From a bacterium (GTDB lineage Bacteria > Electryoneota > Electryoneia > Electryoneales > Electryoneaceae): a stretch of 59,123 nt of DNA. Both the position numbers and the translations under genes were made by a program. Positions 51,753-59,123 of the stretch are shown in pieces. Position 1 is the first letter of the stretch. Each line of letters starts with the position of its first letter. A model generated the notes under the pieces. It was not told the origin of the DNA and made no database searches. It saw only the letters and a program-made list of their open reading frames with translations. The stretch spans positions 1 through 59,123 of the forward strand of contig JAHLLB010000030.1 of assembly GCA_020444425.1 (NCBI GenBank). Reading direction: 5' to 3'.

Positions 51753-53012
51753 GTGAACGATGCAAATGAGGCTATTCAAGGATCTAGTGAAAAAAAGACT
51801 GTAAAACAGCTATTCTTGGAGAAAGCTCAGCCCGTAGCACACGAGCAAATTGAAGCTCTTTTCGTAGCATATGAGAATTTTAGGCAACACAATGACTATA
51901 CTGAAGAAATCATTAATATTTTAGATAGCGATACAATAACGGCATTATTTTCCCGATTTGGATCTGCTTTCTGCGCCTTCGATATGTCAGAAATAATTAA
52001 TAAACTTAGAGACAATGATATAAGACCTATTGATATTGTTATATTTATACAGAACTATGGGCTACTGTATAGATTCACATATAGATATAATGAATCCAAT
52101 GTCATTTTTATGGGATTATATGAATACATGCAACTGCATCCTGATTTTCATAGACACAAGGGTGCACCATTAGTTTGGTTAAGAGATAATTATTGGGATT
52201 TGGGATATAAAGATGTTGCTATGAAATTTATGATGTTAACTTTAGTTGAAGATGCAATCCAAGATAGTGGAGAGCTGAAAACTACTAACCGGGGAGTATA
52301 TTTTAGAATCGTATGGAGTCATAATCTTCCTGCAGAATTAGTAAGAGATTATTTCAGCGAAGTGTATAAAATATATACTGAGAACGGTACACCGAGTTTT
52401 CCTGAAGATATTTTACTAGAATTGGATTACAGATGGAAAAACACTATTCCTACACATTCAGAAATGAAGAATTACTCTATTAGCAAAGCTTATGCAAAAG
52501 TAATGCTAGAAAAAGCAAAAATAGATAAAACCGGAAGGCTACTAGAAAAATTAATGAAATATTTATTGCTTAATGTTCCTGGATGTAAGTCAATAACATC
52601 TGCAATAGTTGGATCAGGAAGTGATCACGATGTATTGGCTACATTCGATGGGCCCGAAGTTGATTTTAGATCAGATACTGGTCGTTTATTGATTTGTCAA
52701 TGCAAAAATACTAAAGATCGTACTGGCATCAAAGACGTGAACCACTTCGCTTACTATTTACAGTCAAGTAGAGTTAGTTTAGGTTTGTTAGTGTCAATAA
52801 ATGGAATTACTGGAGAGGATGGAACAAAAATAGAAGAGGAATATGCGTTACGAATCATAACTCACTTAGCACAAAGAACAAATACATACATAATACTTAT
52901 AGATGAAGATGACTTGGAAAAAATAGCTCAAGGATTGAGTATATTAATTATAATAAACGAAAAGTATTTAAAAATAAGGCTAGATCTAGCAAAAGACCCT
53001 GGTATGCTATGA
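51753..53012 (+). CDS. AT-rich gene: unknown protein with PD-(D/E)XK nuclease-like C-terminal domain
   Basis: 419 residues from GTG 51753 (AAAGGGG 8 bp upstream). Base composition and codon use (ATA, AGA, TTA) differ sharply from every neighbour: a likely recent arrival. Residues about 1-250 are mostly helical and unrecognised. Residues 258-400 look like a restriction-endonuclease fold of the Mrr kind: Glu265 in GRLLEKLMKYLLL, Asp291/Asp293 in GSGSDHDVLATFD, and QCK (316-318) in LLICQCKNTKD, taking the place of the E/QxK motif, followed by a helix (DVNHFAYYLQ) and strand (VSLGLLVSI). No methylase or other defence gene is adjacent. Could be a stand-alone defence nuclease; the function is unproven. 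Confidence 0.75.
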   Translation: MNDANEAIQGSSEKKTVKQLFLEKAQPVAHEQIEALFVAYENFRQHNDYTEEIINILDSDTITALFSRFGSAFCAFDMSEIINKLRDNDIRPIDIVIFIQNYGLLYRFTYRYNESNVIFMGLYEYMQLHPDFHRHKGAPLVWLRDNYWDLGYKDVAMKFMMLTLVEDAIQDSGELKTTNRGVYFRIVWSHNLPAELVRDYFSEVYKIYTENGTPSFPEDILLELDYRWKNTIPTHSEMKNYSISKAYAKVMLEKAKIDKTGRLLEKLMKYLLLNVPGCKSITSAIVGSGSDHDVLATFDGPEVDFRSDTGRLLICQCKNTKDRTGIKDVNHFAYYLQSSRVSLGLLVSINGITGEDGTKIEEEYALRIITHLAQRTNTYIILIDEDDLEKIAQGLSILIIINEKYLKIRLDLAKDPGML

Positions 53013-53160
53013 TTTATTGTGGCTAGGATATCCAAATAAACTTACATGACAGATGTCGCCAATCGGTGAAGATCCGGGTTGCGATAGGACTCGGACCGAC
53101 CCTTGCTAGATAATGGGAATCGCATGATGATCCGCGCCACTGGTGTTTGTTATTTCTCTG

Positions 53161-53195
53161 CCACTGACCACTGACCACTGACCACTGACCACTGT
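53161..53195. repeat. Heptad repeat, (CCACTGA)x4 plus CCACTGT
   Basis: Five units ending 4 bp before the stop codon (53200-53202) of the minus-strand sulfatase-modifying-like gene. Confidence 0.9.
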
Positions 53196-53199
53196 CTTT

Positions 53200-54372
53200 T
53201 TACTCTTCCTTTTGAAACTCGTAGCTATCCCACGCCTGCACATTCGGCAGCGACTGGATGCTGAGCCGCGCGACGAACGTGTACGATCCCGCCGGCGCAT
53301 TCGCTGGGATGTCCTGCACCAGGCCGGTGAACGTCACGCTCCCCGGCTGCAGGTTCAGCGACCGTTGCAACAGCGGGTAGAATTGCACACCCTGTTGCGA
53401 GATCGCCTCGGTCCAGCCGATCACCTGCTGCACGTGCGCGGTGTTGTTGGTCAACGTGACCGTGAACTCCAGCGGTCCGCCGGTGGACGGCACCGTCAGG
53501 TTCGCCGGGGTCATTTCGAGCACGAAATCCGCGGGCACGGCTTCCGGGTCATACACCAGCCGCAGGCCGGTACAATACCGGATCTGATGCGGGATGCGGG
53601 TGCCACGGTCGGCCGTGCGGATGTTCTGCACAGGCGAGCGCCACGCCCCGCCACGGATCGGATGCACGCGCCCATTAAACGGTCCCGGCGGATCGATCTC
53701 CGGGCTGCTGGCGTAATAATCTGGCCGGTACCAGTCGCTGACAAACTCCCACACATTCCCCGCCGTGTCGTACAGCCCCCACGGGTTCGGCTGCTTCAAT
53801 CCGACCGGCTTCGTGCCGAACGGCGTGTTGTTGTCCCAGTACCACGCGTACGTGCCGAGCTGCTCCCAGTCCCAGTCGTCGCCCCACCAGAACCGCGTGC
53901 TGTCACGCCCCGCGCAGGCCGCATAAACCCATTCCGCCTCCGTCGGCAAGCGCCATTGCGGAGCGTTCAGGCCCACGTTCAACGCCGGCAGGAATGAGTC
54001 GTGAATGTCGTTCCATGACATCATTTCTGCCGGATGATTCTCGCCCGGGAACCAGTATGGCCAGTCGCCCAGCACCGCCGTCCACTGCGCCTGCGTCAGC
54101 TCGTACTTGCCGATCCAGTAGCCACGCGTCAACGTCACCGGATGCTGCGGGTGTTCGTCGGCCTGCGCGTTGATGTCGTCCGGCTGCGCGCCCATCATGA
54201 ACGAGCCCGGCTCGACATACACCATCGTGATCGTCTCGCCGGAATTCCCGAGCGGAAAGTCCTGCTCCACCTGCGCGGACGCCAGCACGGGGAAGAGAAG
54301 TAGCCCCGCCAACAGGAAGAATCGCAGCGTAGTCAGTGTGAATCGTAGCGCAGTTAAAGTGGATCGCGGCAT
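53200..54372 (-). CDS. Secreted SUMF1/FGE-sulfatase-domain protein with C-terminal Ig-like module
   Basis: 390 residues from ATG 54372 (16 codons inside the open frame, where a signal peptide begins; hydrophobic FFLLAGLLLFPVLASAQ). Residues about 40-270 are a formylglycine-generating-enzyme-like (C-type lectin-related) domain: MVYVEPGSFMMGAQPDD, VTLTRGYWIGKYELTQAQWTAVLGD, MMSWNDIHDS, WRLPTEAEWVYAACAG, GLYDTAGNVWEFVSDWY, IRGGAWRSP, CTGLRLVYD. Residues about 280-390 are the Ig-like module shared with three other proteins here (GLVQDIPANAPAGSYTF). No type IX sorting domain. Exported; whether it is catalytic or a binding protein is unclear, since many such domains are non-enzymatic. Confidence 0.87.
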   Translation of the reverse strand: MPRSTLTALRFTLTTLRFFLLAGLLLFPVLASAQVEQDFPLGNSGETITMVYVEPGSFMMGAQPDDINAQADEHPQHPVTLTRGYWIGKYELTQAQWTAVLGDWPYWFPGENHPAEMMSWNDIHDSFLPALNVGLNAPQWRLPTEAEWVYAACAGRDSTRFWWGDDWDWEQLGTYAWYWDNNTPFGTKPVGLKQPNPWGLYDTAGNVWEFVSDWYRPDYYASSPEIDPPGPFNGRVHPIRGGAWRSPVQNIRTADRGTRIPHQIRYCTGLRLVYDPEAVPADFVLEMTPANLTVPSTGGPLEFTVTLTNNTAHVQQVIGWTEAISQQGVQFYPLLQRSLNLQPGSVTFTGLVQDIPANAPAGSYTFVARLSIQSLPNVQAWDSYEFQKEE

Positions 54373-54646
54373 TGTTGTGTACCTGTGATTTTCGTGTGTG
54401 CACACTGTTCCAGCATACAACGATCACGTTACACGCACAAGTCCGACCTTTCGTAGACGGTTATTTGTGTCTGCCCCGACCAAGTTGCTTGTCAAGATCA
54501 TCCGGCTGGCTGGGTCGAATCGCGAGAGGTTCCGCAGCTTGCTCCTCATGCTGACTGCGATTCGACGGAAACCGCCTCGATTTCTTGCGAACGGCGGAAA
54601 TCAAAGCTACACTCAATGCAGGGACAATCGTCCAGGGGGAATTACC

Positions 54647-55825
54647 ATGAAGCGGATCGCCAGCCTCACACTCATCGGCCTGTGTACACTCGCCTTCACC
54701 ACATTCGCCACACCACCAGTAGCCACGCCTTCGTTCGGTCAGACCTGGGAAGACACCGAAGGTGAAGTGGTCCTCAACTACACCGATGACGACGGCGATC
54801 TTGCCACTGACTGCCACGTGTACAACGTGGTCGGCGGGACGGTGCTGAACATATCCGTGGTGGAGGGTGTCTGCACGGTTACGTTCATGCCCGATCTCAA
54901 CAACGACGTGAATGTGACCGGGGAGTTCACAGTGACGGCGGGCGGCGAGGTTTCCAACACGTCCACCTTCGAACTCGAGCTGATCGAGGTGAACGATCCA
55001 CCAGTGATGATTGCTAACCCGCCGACAGAGGGACAGTATGGAGAAACCTGGTTGTGCGTCATAACGTATGAAGATCCGGAAGATGACAACATGTATGTAA
55101 CATGCATCGGCGATATGGAATACGCTCCGCATGTGGAAGGAGAATTGATTGAAAATGGAGGAGTCGTATTTGATGTGTCATTTTATCATGGACCAGTTGA
55201 CTTCATCATGTTTCTTACAGATGATGGATTGACAAACGCAGAATATGACCCACAAACATCCGATACGCTGACCTGGCAAACGATCTTCTATCCCTGCTTC
55301 GCCTACTACGATATCGATGACAGTGATCCACAGTTCGTGATTCTCAATGGCGATTGGCAGACTTACCAGTATCCAGACGCAAAAGGCGGTTCCTTGCATT
55401 ATCATCGGCCCGGAAATAGTCAGCAACGTGCCGGTTGGCGTGTAGATCAACTTGTTGAACCCGGGTGGTATGACGTATACGTATGGATTATTTCGAACAG
55501 CTACGATTTGTTGGCCTCCCGGTTTCACTATATCACGTTCTACGCCGTCGGAACCACCCGAACTAGCAGATCTTCAGATACGAATTATACTCAGTGGTAT
55601 TACATAGGTAGGTACCCGATAAGCAACTCACACACTCAAGGCGCTAAAACTCTTAGCAAACCTGATGGTATTGTATATGCGGATGCTATCCGCTATGTAA
55701 AGTTTGCTGAATTTACAAATGATGGCGATTCTGAGCCCGGACTGATCGATCCCATTCCCGAAGGCGAACACGTTCCCACATGGGGCGTGCTTCGGACACA
55801 GGCAGAAACGGAAGCAGTGCGATAA
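54647..55825 (+). CDS. Secreted protein with golvesin/xanthan-lyase-type C-terminal domain
   Basis: 392 residues from ATG 54647 (AGGGGGAA upstream); the earlier open frame back to 54398 lacks coding character. Signal peptide about 1-22 (ends TFA). Residues about 25-210 are two repeated cadherin-like modules (FGQTWEDTEGEVVLNYTDDDGD, TEGQYGETWLCVITYEDPEDD). Residues about 220-365 match the golvesin C-terminal-like domain: a YYDIDDSDPQFVILNGDW segment, QRAGWRVDQLVEPGWYDVYVW, WYYIGRYPI, VYADAIRYVKF. This domain is a carbohydrate- or surface-binding module in many secreted bacterial proteins. No sorting domain at the end. Parts of the gene (about 55000-55250, 55480-55740) are AT-rich. Confidence 0.82.
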   Translation: MKRIASLTLIGLCTLAFTTFATPPVATPSFGQTWEDTEGEVVLNYTDDDGDLATDCHVYNVVGGTVLNISVVEGVCTVTFMPDLNNDVNVTGEFTVTAGGEVSNTSTFELELIEVNDPPVMIANPPTEGQYGETWLCVITYEDPEDDNMYVTCIGDMEYAPHVEGELIENGGVVFDVSFYHGPVDFIMFLTDDGLTNAEYDPQTSDTLTWQTIFYPCFAYYDIDDSDPQFVILNGDWQTYQYPDAKGGSLHYHRPGNSQQRAGWRVDQLVEPGWYDVYVWIISNSYDLLASRFHYITFYAVGTTRTSRSSDTNYTQWYYIGRYPISNSHTQGAKTLSKPDGIVYADAIRYVKFAEFTNDGDSEPGLIDPIPEGEHVPTWGVLRTQAETEAVR

Positions 55826-55845
55826 CACCGAGGGTAGGCGGGTGG

Positions 55846-55871
55846 CCGGTTTGCTTGTCAAACCGGGTTTC
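55846..55871 (+). terminator. Terminator hairpin inside a larger inverted repeat
   Basis: CCGGTTTG (55846-55853), loop CTTGT, CAAACCGG (55859-55866), then GTTTC. Outer arms GGCGGGTGG (55837-55845) and CCACCCGCC (55910-55918) enclose it, giving a nested structure. Confidence 0.65.
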
Positions 55872-55990
55872 TTCGTGCTCGACCAGTGACACCCGACTTG
55901 GCAGGCCAACCACCCGCCCCCCAGAGCGTACCCGAACCCGCCTGCCTGACGTACATTCCACACCTGAAACGTCAATCACCGGACCCAGCC

Positions 55991-56659
55991 ATGTCCACAC
56001 TACCGCTCATCTTCCGTGGTGACCGTATCCGCGCCCTCGTCGTCGGCGGGGGAGAGGTCGCGCTGCACAAGGTCCACAAGCTGCGCGAGGTCGGTGCGCA
56101 CATCACCATCATCTCGCAGGATGTCCACCCTGACATCCGCGCCTTGGCGAAGGAACACCGCTCCGTGCGGCTGCTGGAACGCCTGTACTGCACCGGCGAC
56201 ACTCGCCTGCGCCGTCACCACGACCCGAAGAAGGTCGCGTTCAACCTCGTCATCGCCGCCACGGATGATCCCACGACCAACGAAGCCATCTCCGCCGAAT
56301 GCCAGGCGGACGGCATCCCGGTCAACATCGTGGACGTGCCCGAGTTGTGTACCGTCTACTTCGCCGCCGTGGTCCGGGATGAACCGTTGCAACTGTCCAT
56401 TTCCACCGAGGGTGAAGCGCCGTTCCTCGCACGCCACCTGAAGCACGAGCTGCACGACTTCGCCGAACGCTGGGCGCCGCGTGTCCGTTGGGGATCGACG
56501 TTCCGCCGCTGGGTCAAGGAACACGTGTCCGAGTTCTCCCAACGCGAAGCGATGTACGACCGTTTCCTTGCGGTTAGCGACTCCGAACTCGCAGCTTGGG
56601 ATTCCGCGAATCCGCCGCACGACCTCTGGCAAACGTGGGCGGCGGAGCTCAACCGTTAA
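55991..56659 (+). CDS. Precorrin-2 dehydrogenase / sirohydrochlorin ferrochelatase (CysG N-terminal / Met8p type)
   Basis: 222 residues from ATG 55991. STLPLIFRGDRIRALVVGGGEVALHKVHKL (NAD-binding 17-26), ITIISQDVHPDIRALA, FNLVIAATDDPTTNEAISAEC, PVNIVDVPELCTVYFAAVVRDEPLQLSISTEGEAPFLARHLK: all family hallmarks. Oxidises precorrin-2 to sirohydrochlorin and inserts iron, giving siroheme for sulfite/nitrite reductases. The uroporphyrinogen methylase half of CysG is not fused and not in the window. Fourteen bp upstream of hemC. Confidence 0.92.
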   Translation: MSTLPLIFRGDRIRALVVGGGEVALHKVHKLREVGAHITIISQDVHPDIRALAKEHRSVRLLERLYCTGDTRLRRHHDPKKVAFNLVIAATDDPTTNEAISAECQADGIPVNIVDVPELCTVYFAAVVRDEPLQLSISTEGEAPFLARHLKHELHDFAERWAPRVRWGSTFRRWVKEHVSEFSQREAMYDRFLAVSDSELAAWDSANPPHDLWQTWAAELNR

Positions 56660-56673
56660 CGGAACCACCTTTC

Positions 56674-57600
56674 ATGGCCCATAAAACCCTCCGCCTCGGC
56701 ACACGCGGTAGCGCGCTCGCCCTGTGGCAGGCGAACACCGTCCGTGACCTGATTCTCAGGGCGCACCCGGACATCACCGTCGAACTGGTGATCGCCGAAT
56801 CCCCCGGCGACAAGGATTTGACCACGCCCCTCGCCGCCATGGGCGGGACTGGCGTCTTCGTCAAGCACCTCGAGTCCGAACTGCTCGCCGGCAAGGTCGA
56901 CCTCGCCGTCCACAGCGCCAAGGATCTGCCCGCCGCGAACCCGCCCGGCCTGGATTTGGCCGCCGTCCCGGAACGCGGTGTCGTCAATGACGCCCTGATC
57001 CTCCGCGACCACATCCGCCTGTCTGATCTGCCGGAAGGGTCGCTGATCGGCACGTCCAGCCCACGTCGCGTCGCCTCCCTGAAACGCATCCGGCCCGATC
57101 TCAAGACGACCAGCATTCGCGGGAACGTCGAAACCCGCATCCGCAAAGTGGACGAGGGCACCGTGGACGCCACCCTGCTCGCGTGGGTCGGCGTGAGACG
57201 CCTCGGCCTCGCATGGCGCATCGACGACGTCTTCTCCCTCGACCAGATCCTGCCCGCTGCGCAACAGGCGATCGTCGCCGTGCAGATCCGGGAGGACGAC
57301 AAGCACACCCGCGCTCTGCTCGAACCGACGAATCATAACCCCACATGGCAATGCCTGATGGCGGAACGCGCGTTGCTGCGCAACCTGAACGCCGGCTGTC
57401 ACGCCGCCCTCGGCGCGCTCGCGCGCTGGTACGGGCAGGAGGGGATGCGGATGAACGCGCGCGTGATGTCGCTGGACGGTTCCGATCTGGCCGAAGCTTT
57501 CTCCAGCATCGAAAGCGGGCAGGATCCGCAGGTGCTGGCCGACCGGGTGGCCGAAGATTTGCTCAAACAAGGCGCGGAAACGCTGTTGAACGTTGACTGA
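56674..57600 (+). CDS. hemC: Porphobilinogen deaminase (hydroxymethylbilane synthase)
   Basis: 308 residues from ATG 56674. KTLRLGTRGSALALWQAN, HSAKDLP (80-86, catalytic Asp84), GTSSPRRVASLKRIRPDL, IRGNVETRIRKVDEG, and the dipyrromethane cofactor cysteine Cys242 in LNAGCHAALGALA. Joins four porphobilinogens into hydroxymethylbilane in the cytoplasm, upstream of both heme and siroheme. Paired with the siroheme gene in one short operon. Normal length, nothing missing. Confidence 0.95.
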   Translation: MAHKTLRLGTRGSALALWQANTVRDLILRAHPDITVELVIAESPGDKDLTTPLAAMGGTGVFVKHLESELLAGKVDLAVHSAKDLPAANPPGLDLAAVPERGVVNDALILRDHIRLSDLPEGSLIGTSSPRRVASLKRIRPDLKTTSIRGNVETRIRKVDEGTVDATLLAWVGVRRLGLAWRIDDVFSLDQILPAAQQAIVAVQIREDDKHTRALLEPTNHNPTWQCLMAERALLRNLNAGCHAALGALARWYGQEGMRMNARVMSLDGSDLAEAFSSIESGQDPQVLADRVAEDLLKQGAETLLNVD

Positions 57601-57625
57601 CAGCGCGAGAGACCTCGAAATTTAC

Positions 57626-57663
57626 GCCGATTTCGCTCCCGGGAGACCGGTACGTAAATCGGC
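57626..57663. terminator. Hairpin after hemC
   Basis: GCCGATTT (57626-57633) and AAATCGGC (57656-57663) pair perfectly; the loop includes a small CTCCCGGGAG palindrome. Only a weak T tract (GCTTCTGG) follows, so termination is uncertain. The other 200 bp up to fbp show nothing else. Confidence 0.4.
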
Positions 57664-57848
57664 GCTTCTGGTTGGTACAACACGTGTTCGGGAGATTCTT
57701 AGTCTGGCACCTACGGCTTGAATCCTCGAACAAGTAGGCGTACCTTTTTGATTACAGGATCTGATAGCGCGAACGGGCTGCCCCTCCGGGGTAGCTCTCC
57801 GCATTTTGCACCCCCTCGTCAATCGGAACACCGAACCCGGAGGTAACC

Positions 57849-58913
57849 GTGGCGCAGGAGTTTATCACCATCAATCGGCACATCTCGATTGAAGGTCGCC
57901 GCTACCCGCAAGCGACAGGTGAGTTTACATCCCTGATGTCCGAAATCGTACTCACCGCCAAAATCATCCACCGGGAGGTGAACAAAGCCGGACTTGTCGA
58001 CGAAATCACCGGGTTCACCGGTGATGTCAACGTCCAGGGCGAAGAGGTGCGGAAGCTTGACCAGTACGCCGACGACCTGTTCATGCACATCCTGAAGTAT
58101 TCCGGACACGTCTGCGCGATGGCATCCGAAGAGGCCGAAGACCTCGTCCGGGGACCAACCTACGTCAACTCCGGCAAGTACGTCGTGCTGCTCGATCCGC
58201 TGGATGGGTCGTCCAACATCGACGCGAACGTCTCCATCGGCTCGATCTTCGCCATCTACCGACGCGTCACCCCGCCCGGCGAACCCGGCGCGCTGGAAGA
58301 TTTCCTCCAGCCGGGACGCAACCTGATCGCCGCCGGTTACATCCTGTACGGGTCGTCCACCGTCATGGTCTACACCTCCGGCCGCGGCGTGCATGGCTTC
58401 ACCCTCGACCCGTCCATCGGCAACTTCATCCTCAGCCATTCCAACATCCGGCTGCCGGAAAAATGTGGCATCTACTCGGTCAACGAATCGTACACCCGCG
58501 ACTGGACCGAAGGCGTGCGCCGCTACGTCGAACGCTGCAAATGCCTCGAACGGGACGATTGCGCGTCCTCCTTCGACGGCAAGACGCTCGAAAAGCCGAT
58601 GTCGTCCCGCTACATCGGGTCGATGGTCGCCGACTTCCACCGCAACCTGCTGTACGGCGGCATCTTCCTCTACCCGGGCACAAAGAAGAAACCAAACGGC
58701 AAGCTGCGCCTGATGTACGAAGCCAACCCGATGGCCTTCGTCATCGAACAGGCCGGCGGCGCCGCGAGCAACGGCGTGATGGACATCCTCGACGTCCAAC
58801 CCGAGGAACTGCACCAACGGATCCCGCTGTTCATGGGCAACCGTGACGAAGTCGAACTGCTTGAAAACTACATCAAGCAGTACGACCTGAAGGAGGAGTT
58901 GGTGGGGGTGTGA
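57849..58913 (+). CDS. fbp: Fructose-1,6-bisphosphatase class I
   Basis: 354 residues from GTG 57849 (GGAGG 5 bp upstream). Metal and substrate motifs: NVQGEEVRKLDQYAD, ASEEAED (92-98), LLDPLDGSSNIDANVSIGSIF (114-134), MVYTSGRGVHGFTLDP, GSMVADFHRNLLYGGIFLYPGTKKKPNGKLRL, YEANPMAFVIEQAGGAAS. Removes the 1-phosphate of fructose-1,6-bisphosphate in gluconeogenesis, in the cytoplasm. Full length and well conserved; slightly longer than the E. coli enzyme because of a PGEPGALEDFLQPG insertion common to many bacterial class I forms. Confidence 0.96.
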   Translation: MAQEFITINRHISIEGRRYPQATGEFTSLMSEIVLTAKIIHREVNKAGLVDEITGFTGDVNVQGEEVRKLDQYADDLFMHILKYSGHVCAMASEEAEDLVRGPTYVNSGKYVVLLDPLDGSSNIDANVSIGSIFAIYRRVTPPGEPGALEDFLQPGRNLIAAGYILYGSSTVMVYTSGRGVHGFTLDPSIGNFILSHSNIRLPEKCGIYSVNESYTRDWTEGVRRYVERCKCLERDDCASSFDGKTLEKPMSSRYIGSMVADFHRNLLYGGIFLYPGTKKKPNGKLRLMYEANPMAFVIEQAGGAASNGVMDILDVQPEELHQRIPLFMGNRDEVELLENYIKQYDLKEELVGV

Positions 58914-58945
58914 ATAGGGTTGCCTTAAAATATGTATCCTAATAT

Positions 58946-58976
58946 AAGCCTACAAGTTTATGTAGGCTTGTTTCAT
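58946..58976. terminator. Bidirectional terminator between fbp and the edge gene
   Basis: AAGCCTACA (58946-58954), loop AGTTTA, TGTAGGCTT (58961-58969), then GTTTCATT; the minus strand reads ATATTAGG after the stem. Perfect 9-bp stem between convergent genes. Confidence 0.75.
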
Positions 58977-58993
58977 TCTATCCTGTTTTAAAT

Positions 58994-59123
58994 CTACTCT
59001 AACCAATCTTTAATCTTTTGTTGATAGCTGATTCCATCTTCATATGGGCTAGGAGTTTTATCAATTATCACTGCTGTCCGGTAGATTAGCCGGATCTGCT
59101 TGTTGACGTTTTCCGCCGCTTTT
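58994..59123 (-). CDS. Partial gene, C-terminal end only (continues beyond window)
   Basis: On the minus strand a frame is open from the window edge to TAG at 58994-58996, giving 42 residues that begin KAAENVNKQIRLIY and end SYQQKIKDWLE. Helical, charged, no motif recognised. AT-rich compared with fbp. The convergent hairpin just beyond its stop fits a real gene end. Confidence 0.5.
   Translation of the reverse strand, partial: KAAENVNKQIRLIYRTAVIIDKTPSPYEDGISYQQKIKDWLE

Noticed and set aside
54398..54646. Upstream extension of the golvesin-domain protein
   Set aside because: A signal peptide and a good ribosome site occur at 54647; the extension overlaps the neighbour's upstream region.
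57700..57722. Sigma-54 promoter (TGGCAC...GCTTG) upstream of fbp
   Set aside because: The GG-to-GC distance is 8 bp instead of 10, so it does not fit a -24/-12 promoter.

Overview
The window looks like a chromosomal segment from an uncultured Gram-negative (diderm) bacterium of the FCB superphylum, similar to candidate phyla such as Zixibacteria, KSB1 or Electryoneota. This is an inference from three observations. Three large secreted proteins end in the same 90-residue type-A sorting domain (YPNPFN, VYNxxGQ and SGxYF motifs) typical of type IX secretion cargo. There is an LPS-export block (kdsC, lptC, lptA-like, lptB, rpoN). There are GWxTD and C_GCAxxG_C_C proteins. Coding DNA is mostly GC-rich, with a few clearly AT-rich patches. 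I found no rRNA, tRNA, CRISPR array, transposase or phage gene.

Layout. 1-8.9 kb: tail of a secreted protein, an outer-membrane-like protein, exonuclease III, a four-helix-bundle protein, an SDR oxidoreductase, a tandem-domain glycosyltransferase coupled to a BadF-type kinase, a DapL-like aminotransferase and an FmdB zinc ribbon. 9.2-15.6 kb: smc translationally coupled to a GWxTD protein, a solitary ABC ATPase and a YedF/DsrE-type protein. 15.8-28.3 kb: three secreted beta-propeller proteins, interrupted by a fatty-acid desaturase, a small membrane protein and aconitase. 28.4-35.6 kb: a minus-strand run of epimerase, 7TM sensor kinase, DUF4386 protein, redox-type cysteine protein, quinone-oxidoreductase-like enzyme and hisS. 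35.8-43.7 kb: CADD/PabX-like protein, two membrane-linked glycosyltransferases, thioredoxin, an EamA transporter, nitroreductase, a second copy of the small membrane protein family and a saccharopine-dehydrogenase-like enzyme. 44.2-51.5 kb: a ClpX-like ATPase divergent from the kdsC-lptCAB-rpoN block. 51.7-59.1 kb: an AT-rich gene with a nuclease-like domain, two more secreted proteins, the siroheme/heme genes cysG-N and hemC, fructose-1,6-bisphosphatase and a partial AT-rich gene at the edge.

The most unusual content is between genes. At least thirteen intergenic loci carry tandem repeats whose period is always 7 bp although the unit sequence differs from locus to locus. They start or stop within a few bases of stop codons, or run up to a few bases before a start codon. 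Interleaved with them are about 105-125 bp inverted-repeat elements (GTCATTC...GAATGAC), REP-like 20-bp palindromes with variable stems and more constant flanks (one sits inside a reading frame), GGGGACAC hairpins, and one 231-bp near-perfect inverted repeat. Together they suggest a genome heavily colonised by small non-coding repeats that shape gene ends and leaders. The best candidate for a poorly described protein is the AT-rich 419-residue gene at 51753-53012, which has a PD-(D/E)XK-like C-terminal domain.
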